A stretch of DNA of 64,000 nucleotides from Tanytarsus gracilentus. Its lineage: Eukaryota > Arthropoda > Insecta > Diptera > Chironomidae. Position 1 is the stretch's first letter; every line of letters starts with the position of its first letter. Positions 59,123-64,000 of this stretch are shown in pieces. Below the pieces are notes generated by a model. It was given only the letters and a program-made list of their open reading frames with translations. It did no database searches and was not told the DNA's origin. Made by a program: the position numbers and the translations under genes. The stretch spans positions 952,501 through 1,016,500 of the forward strand of contig JAXRKN010000045.1 in NCBI GenBank assembly GCA_038502055.1, given 5' to 3'.

Positions 59123-62100
59123 ATTATTCAATCTCAAAGTTACATTTGTTGAAATGAGTAAGTGCTGAGGGGAAATTAACACTTCACTCATTTCATTCGT
59201 GTTGAGAAATCTCTGTCAGCATACAAGCAATAAATAATTGCACTAAATGGAGAAAACCCCGGAGATAAATTACAGCGCTAGAACGAATATCCACGCGCTA
59301 AAATCACCGATGCAATAAATCACCTCGTGAATCAACCCAAAAATCATCAACTTCAATATTCAACTTCTAATTTTCTCAGAAAATAAAGAAGAAATTTCCT
59401 CTTTGTCATCGTGAGTTTGAAAAATTTTCTTTCTTTCAAAAAAATTCAAATTCAAAAGGTAATAACCATCATAAGAAACAGAGTATTTTCCTTTATGGAA
59501 AGGAGCGCCCATGACATGCGTTATGTATGCGTGAAAAAAGAGAGAAAGAGAGCTTTGCATACATCATTATTCATCTAAGACTATAACTCAGCCTTATGTC
59601 TATTCTTTTCCTTTAACATTAATATACAATTTACATGAAAAGGGAAGGGAAAAGGTGAAGAAGAAAAAAATTTATCGGATCGAGGGCATTTGAGATACTC
59701 TTGAAAATACATTTCGACAACTGTTTTCTTAGGATTTTCAAGATATTCGGCTGGAAGGTTAAAACTTCAAATATTTTTTTATTAGGAACATTCAAGTACT
59801 TTCTTCTGACTTTGCCAAACCGCAGAGTACACAAAAAACGCATGACTAATATTTTTTTATTTCCAAGAATTTTCTCATGATTTACAATCCATGTAAAATG
59901 ATTAGTGAAGTAACATTTTTCACAGTGAATATGTGTATTTCACCAGATAATACCCATAATGTGTCTAAATTTTGCACCTTGACATGTATGCACACTCAAA
60001 CATTTTTTATGTGACATAGAGTTCGAGAGCATAAAATAATAATGAACACTTTTATTGTGTGCTATGCCAAATTTCACCCATAAGGATAAATGTCGCACAG
60101 AAAATAAAAGAGAAGATTTTACATGATAAATTACTTGGAAAAATTTAATAAATTTTCACTTAGAGAATACAAAATGGGGTTTGGTTGTATGCGGAGCTAA
60201 GAGCACAGAAATGTTGAATAAAGTAAACCAAGTGGGTGAATTTAGTTTAAATTGGTACATGTTGTACAATGATGAACACTACTTTTATATGACACTGAGG
60301 CTGCCGAGTGGGGAGGCAAAGTGTCAAGAAGATTATTTTTCCATTTCATCAAAGTCATGGCAGTTCTTCTTGTTGAAAAGTGGTTTTTAGCCATCATTTA
60401 ATTTAATTTAACTCAAAATCCTTCTCTAATTTGAATATTCTTTAGCTTGTTGCTGCATGATTTTATTGATACATAAATTGAAAGAGATGAGAAAAAGAGT
60501 GAGTTTAACGTAGATTGACCCTTCAACCGTAATCATAGCTCTAAAGATTTTTTCTTCAAATAAATTAAATTATAATCAAATTTTTCCTAACCAAGGGATG
60601 GAAATTAATTTTTTAAATCATCCATTTATTTTCTTTTGACATTTTGACTTTAGTTTTTTCAATCTTTTTCTGATTTTCCCCTCGAAGCAAAATAAATTTA
60701 GAAATTTTATTTTCTTAGCAACAAAAAACCATATCATGAGCGTGATGGAACTTGAGAGTAAGAGGCAAAGAAGACAAGAACTTTTCAGAGTTATTGTTCA
60801 TGTTTATAATTCGTAAAATAATTTTATATTAAATTGTTTCCATGAGCGCTAATTTAGATAAAGTGAAAATCTTGCCATGATAAACACTCATACGGTTAAT
60901 TCTATTTATTTTTAGCATATTATGAAGCATGTATATAAAAATTCATTAGCATCGAAAATCTCGCATGAGCAAATTTCTCATCGTCGCTCTTAAAAATTTG
61001 ATTTTGTTTATTTTGTGTGCTGACGGTAATTTATTCAATTTGTGAGCAACACAAAAAGAACTGTGGGGGAAAAGAATATCTCATTATAAAAGGTACGGAA
61101 CGTCAAGTCTATGTTTATTTCTAATTTTGAGAGAGAACAATAATGTTCATGATGATGAGGATGATACTCTCTGACGAGCCATTTTTATCGGATTAGAGCG
61201 ATTGAAGGTCGATGTTGAAGATACATTTGAGTTATTTAGAAGAGTTTTGAAGAAATTATTTTTAAAAAAATCGCACAAAAATATTTTAATTGTTGCAACA
61301 TGTTGACTTAATTTTTAAATTTTATAAAATCATGTTTATTTAAAATTGCCATTCTCCTCAAACTAAAACTAATGCAAAAAATCTCTGATGAAAAACACTT
61401 TGATTAAATTGAATTCAATCCGTAATTAGATGGTTTTTGATCATTGTAGCCATCACATATCTCGAAGGAATTTTAATCAATCCTGAATGAAATTTACTCT
61501 CATGATGTTGTCAACTTAATTACGCTCAAAATGCATGCACACACATCTGGAACTAATGACTCTAGTTGATCCACGGAGATTGCAACAAAAGACTTGTTCG
61601 CACGTATTTAATAAAAAGCCTGAAAAGATTTTCATCATGCGAATCTGGTAATGACGCTTTAATGAACTATAAAATACCCGAAGCACCAATCAGAACGTCC
61701 ATTGTGTGTCCTAAACTACATTTTCATGAATTTTGTAAGCATGTGTGTCATCATGACGACATATAACGATAGTGATGATTTTCCTCCTCATTTTCTTTCA
61801 TTTCCTTGATGCGATGAAAATTGACAAGAAGACATGAAGGCGAGTAAAGACAGATTTGGGTAAGGCAGAAAGGCATGCGAAGACGAGAAATAAATTGTTT
61901 TTGGGTGAATAAGCAAAGCAACACAAAACATGCCGCAAGTGCTTTCATCATTTCACTTTCCTCCGCACACGATGCGAAATATAAAATAAATAAAATTGTC
62001 TTCTTATTTCTTCTGTTGTTATTTTTCATCGTCATTTTGTTGCTGAAAGCGGAAGCTGAATTATCTCGCTCTGTGTTCGCATCTCTTTTTGCCGCTTTCA

Positions 62101-64000
62101 GTCTCTTCCTCATTCCGCATTCCACTTAACACCGACCACAAAATAATGACTCAAAACAATTTAGACGTCGTGCTCGGAATGCATAAGAAATGCAGAGATA
62201 AGGTTGGTAGTGGTGGGGGTGATTGCAGAGTTGTTGCATAAGCTTTTTTAATGGATCAGAATGAAATGCTTGCAAATTTTGTTATTTTGTAATCAAAAAA
62301 TATTTGCAAAATATTTTAACTCAAAAGCGTTGACTGAAATTATCTTACCTACCAACTCTGCAAAAATCATAATAAAGAATATTCCTCAGTATATTTGAAA
62401 ACGGGAAAAAATCCTTTCATCTAACTTCAAGTTTTTAAGAAGCCGAATAATGACAAAGAAAATATTTGAGGGGTTGGAAATGCGAAATGCAATTTAGGAA
62501 ACAGGAAGTTATTATTCGTTAACAAAATATTATCGAGAATTGTTTCGTAAAACGTGGTTTGCGCTATGGAGGGAGGGTTTGATAAGCAGTTGTCATCAGT
62601 TTGGAGCGAGGGTTAAAGAAATTTTAAAATCGATTTCATTTTAAGAAAAGGGGTCTTCGTTAATCGAAAATTTATAAGGATAAAGTTTTTCTACTAAAAT
62701 TGTTATAGAATGCCATAAGCCAGTGGAAGAAGTTATTTAGTTTAGTAACAAAGTTAATAATTGCTCAAAAATCCAATAAGGTCTTTTTCCTTATTGTCGT
62801 TTTACAATTAAATTCCTTATTTTGGATGAAGAAAATCTTTTTGTGTCCTTTTTCTTCTTTCCTTCCGGAGCAACTCACTGAGTTGACTATAATTTTACTT
62901 AACTCTCTCGCTTCGCATCGTTGAGCTATTTATTGTGTAGAAAAAGTTTATTTTTACTCAAACGGCGAGAGTAATCGACATTTTTTTATAACAAATGGAC
63001 TTTATAATGAAATTAAGTTTTTAAAAAATTTTCTAACATAAACTAAAAAAGGTGAAAAAAAATAAGTTAGAGTTTTATTTAAAAATTTTTTCATCCCTTT
63101 TTGGATATTTTTAATTTCTTTTTTTATTTCATTCCTAAAATCTTTGAAGAAATATAATGATTGTTAGCGGATGAATGAAACAAGAAGAATAAAGCAGATG
63201 ATCCATCATGTGGCCTGATATATTGAGGCATGAACAGCAAAAAGAAGAAACGTCATGAGTTGAAAGGAATAAGAAAAATATTGTGTCGACATCCCGCTTT
63301 TGTTGATGAAATTTTTCAATATGCTTAATGTATTTGGCATTTTTCAAAAGAAAGAAGTCCATTAATTTAATTAAATGCGAACGCAAAATTCTTGTATTCA
63401 CTTTAGTTTTTCTTAAAAGTTATAGAAAAATTTATTTTTTATAGAAAAAAAACTTTCGGGAAGGGAAAAGTTTTTCTTCTTCTAGTTTAAACTTTTAGCT
63501 CAATGGAAAGTTAATGTAAGCAGGAGTTACTCTTTTTTCTTCGTTATTCTTAGATTGTCCTTAACCAGTAAATTTTATATTCTCAAGTAGAATTTATTGG
63601 AGCTTATAAATATTGCAAAAAGTTCCGTCTTGCTATCCCCAATATATACGTAAAGCAAAAATAAAACTTTTCTCAACTTCAAAACTACTCTTAATTAAAT
63701 TTCAATTTTAAATCAAGGAGAGTATATGTGAATATATTTGCAATTTAAATTATAGTCTTAGAAAATTTTCTGTGTTTTATGTTTTCTGAATGTTGGCAGT
63801 TTAAAAAATGATATGCAAATACATATATGTTCGGGGATATCTGTCTATGATAAATGATTGTATCTGTTGTCGAAAAGAAAAACATGCAAGAACTTGTTCA
63901 AACAAATTAAAATATTTTGTTTAGAATTAATGGAAATAAAAACAGTTTGGCAATCAGTGAATGCAACGCAAAACCATTTAAAAGAAAAATTAAATTAAAT
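59123..64000. other. Non-coding stretch to window end
   Basis: AT-rich with no defensible exon. Open frames at 60181-60390, 61566-61766, 61751-62129 and 63135-63401 have no family motifs. This could be part of a large intron or intergenic region. Confidence 0.5.

Noticed and set aside
60181..60390. Possible small gene (69 codons)
   Set aside because: No recognised motif, no splice partners and no promoter or poly(A) context that I can support.

Overview
This window is nuclear DNA of an insect, most likely a nematoceran fly (midge, gnat or mosquito relative). It is very AT-rich. The genes are compact and interrupted by introns mostly of 50-65 bp with GT..AG ends. They include a fly-type U1 snRNA, an insect chemosensory protein, STAT, Argonaute-2 and a sidestep-type Ig receptor. 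Species cannot be read from the sequence alone. All exon boundaries below were placed by hand from splice sites, reading phase and recalled family patterns; no search was run.

Layout. 1-8.2 kb: 3' part of a sidestep-family cell-surface gene (+), with two near-identical complete U1 snRNA genes, one upstream of the visible exons and one just after the last visible exon. 11.9-17.0 kb: ABCC1/MRP-type transporter (-), ten exons, lacking only its first coding exon. 17-25.7 kb: long non-coding stretch with a 161-bp hAT-type MITE and a ~1-kb retroelement flanked by a 17-bp target duplication. 25.7-28.8 kb: complete STAT gene (-). 29-31.5 kb: extremely AT-rich DNA with a 63-bp satellite. 31.7-33.5 kb: secreted matrix metalloproteinase (+). 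33.8-38.2 kb: Argonaute-2 (-), head-to-head with RanBP3 (+, 38.5-39.6 kb). 40.7-42.0 kb: fatty-acid elongase (+). 42.7-43.2 kb: chemosensory protein (+). 43.8-45.2 kb: threonine aldolase (-). 45.7-46.9 kb: small divergent C/EBP-like bZIP (+). 47.2-48.9 kb: foldback-like element with a tRNA-like core. 51.0-55.3 kb: UBE2O-type E2 enzyme (-). 57.3-59.1 kb: two tandem Helentron/DINE-like non-autonomous elements with a 120-bp minisatellite. The rest is non-coding AT-rich sequence.

The most striking item is Argonaute-2. Ahead of the Argonaute core, its N-terminal region carries two nearly identical RanBP2-type zinc fingers of the RNA-binding (FUS/ZRANB2) class, created by a 315-bp in-frame tandem duplication. 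The slicer residues (D855, E895, D927, H1068) are retained, so this looks like an active slicer with an added RNA-binding module. One AGO2 intron is unusually long (714 bp) and holds inverted repeats that could fold into a hairpin. STAT and AGO2, the central factors of JAK/STAT and of siRNA immunity, lie within 10 kb of each other, but the sequence shows no functional link between them.
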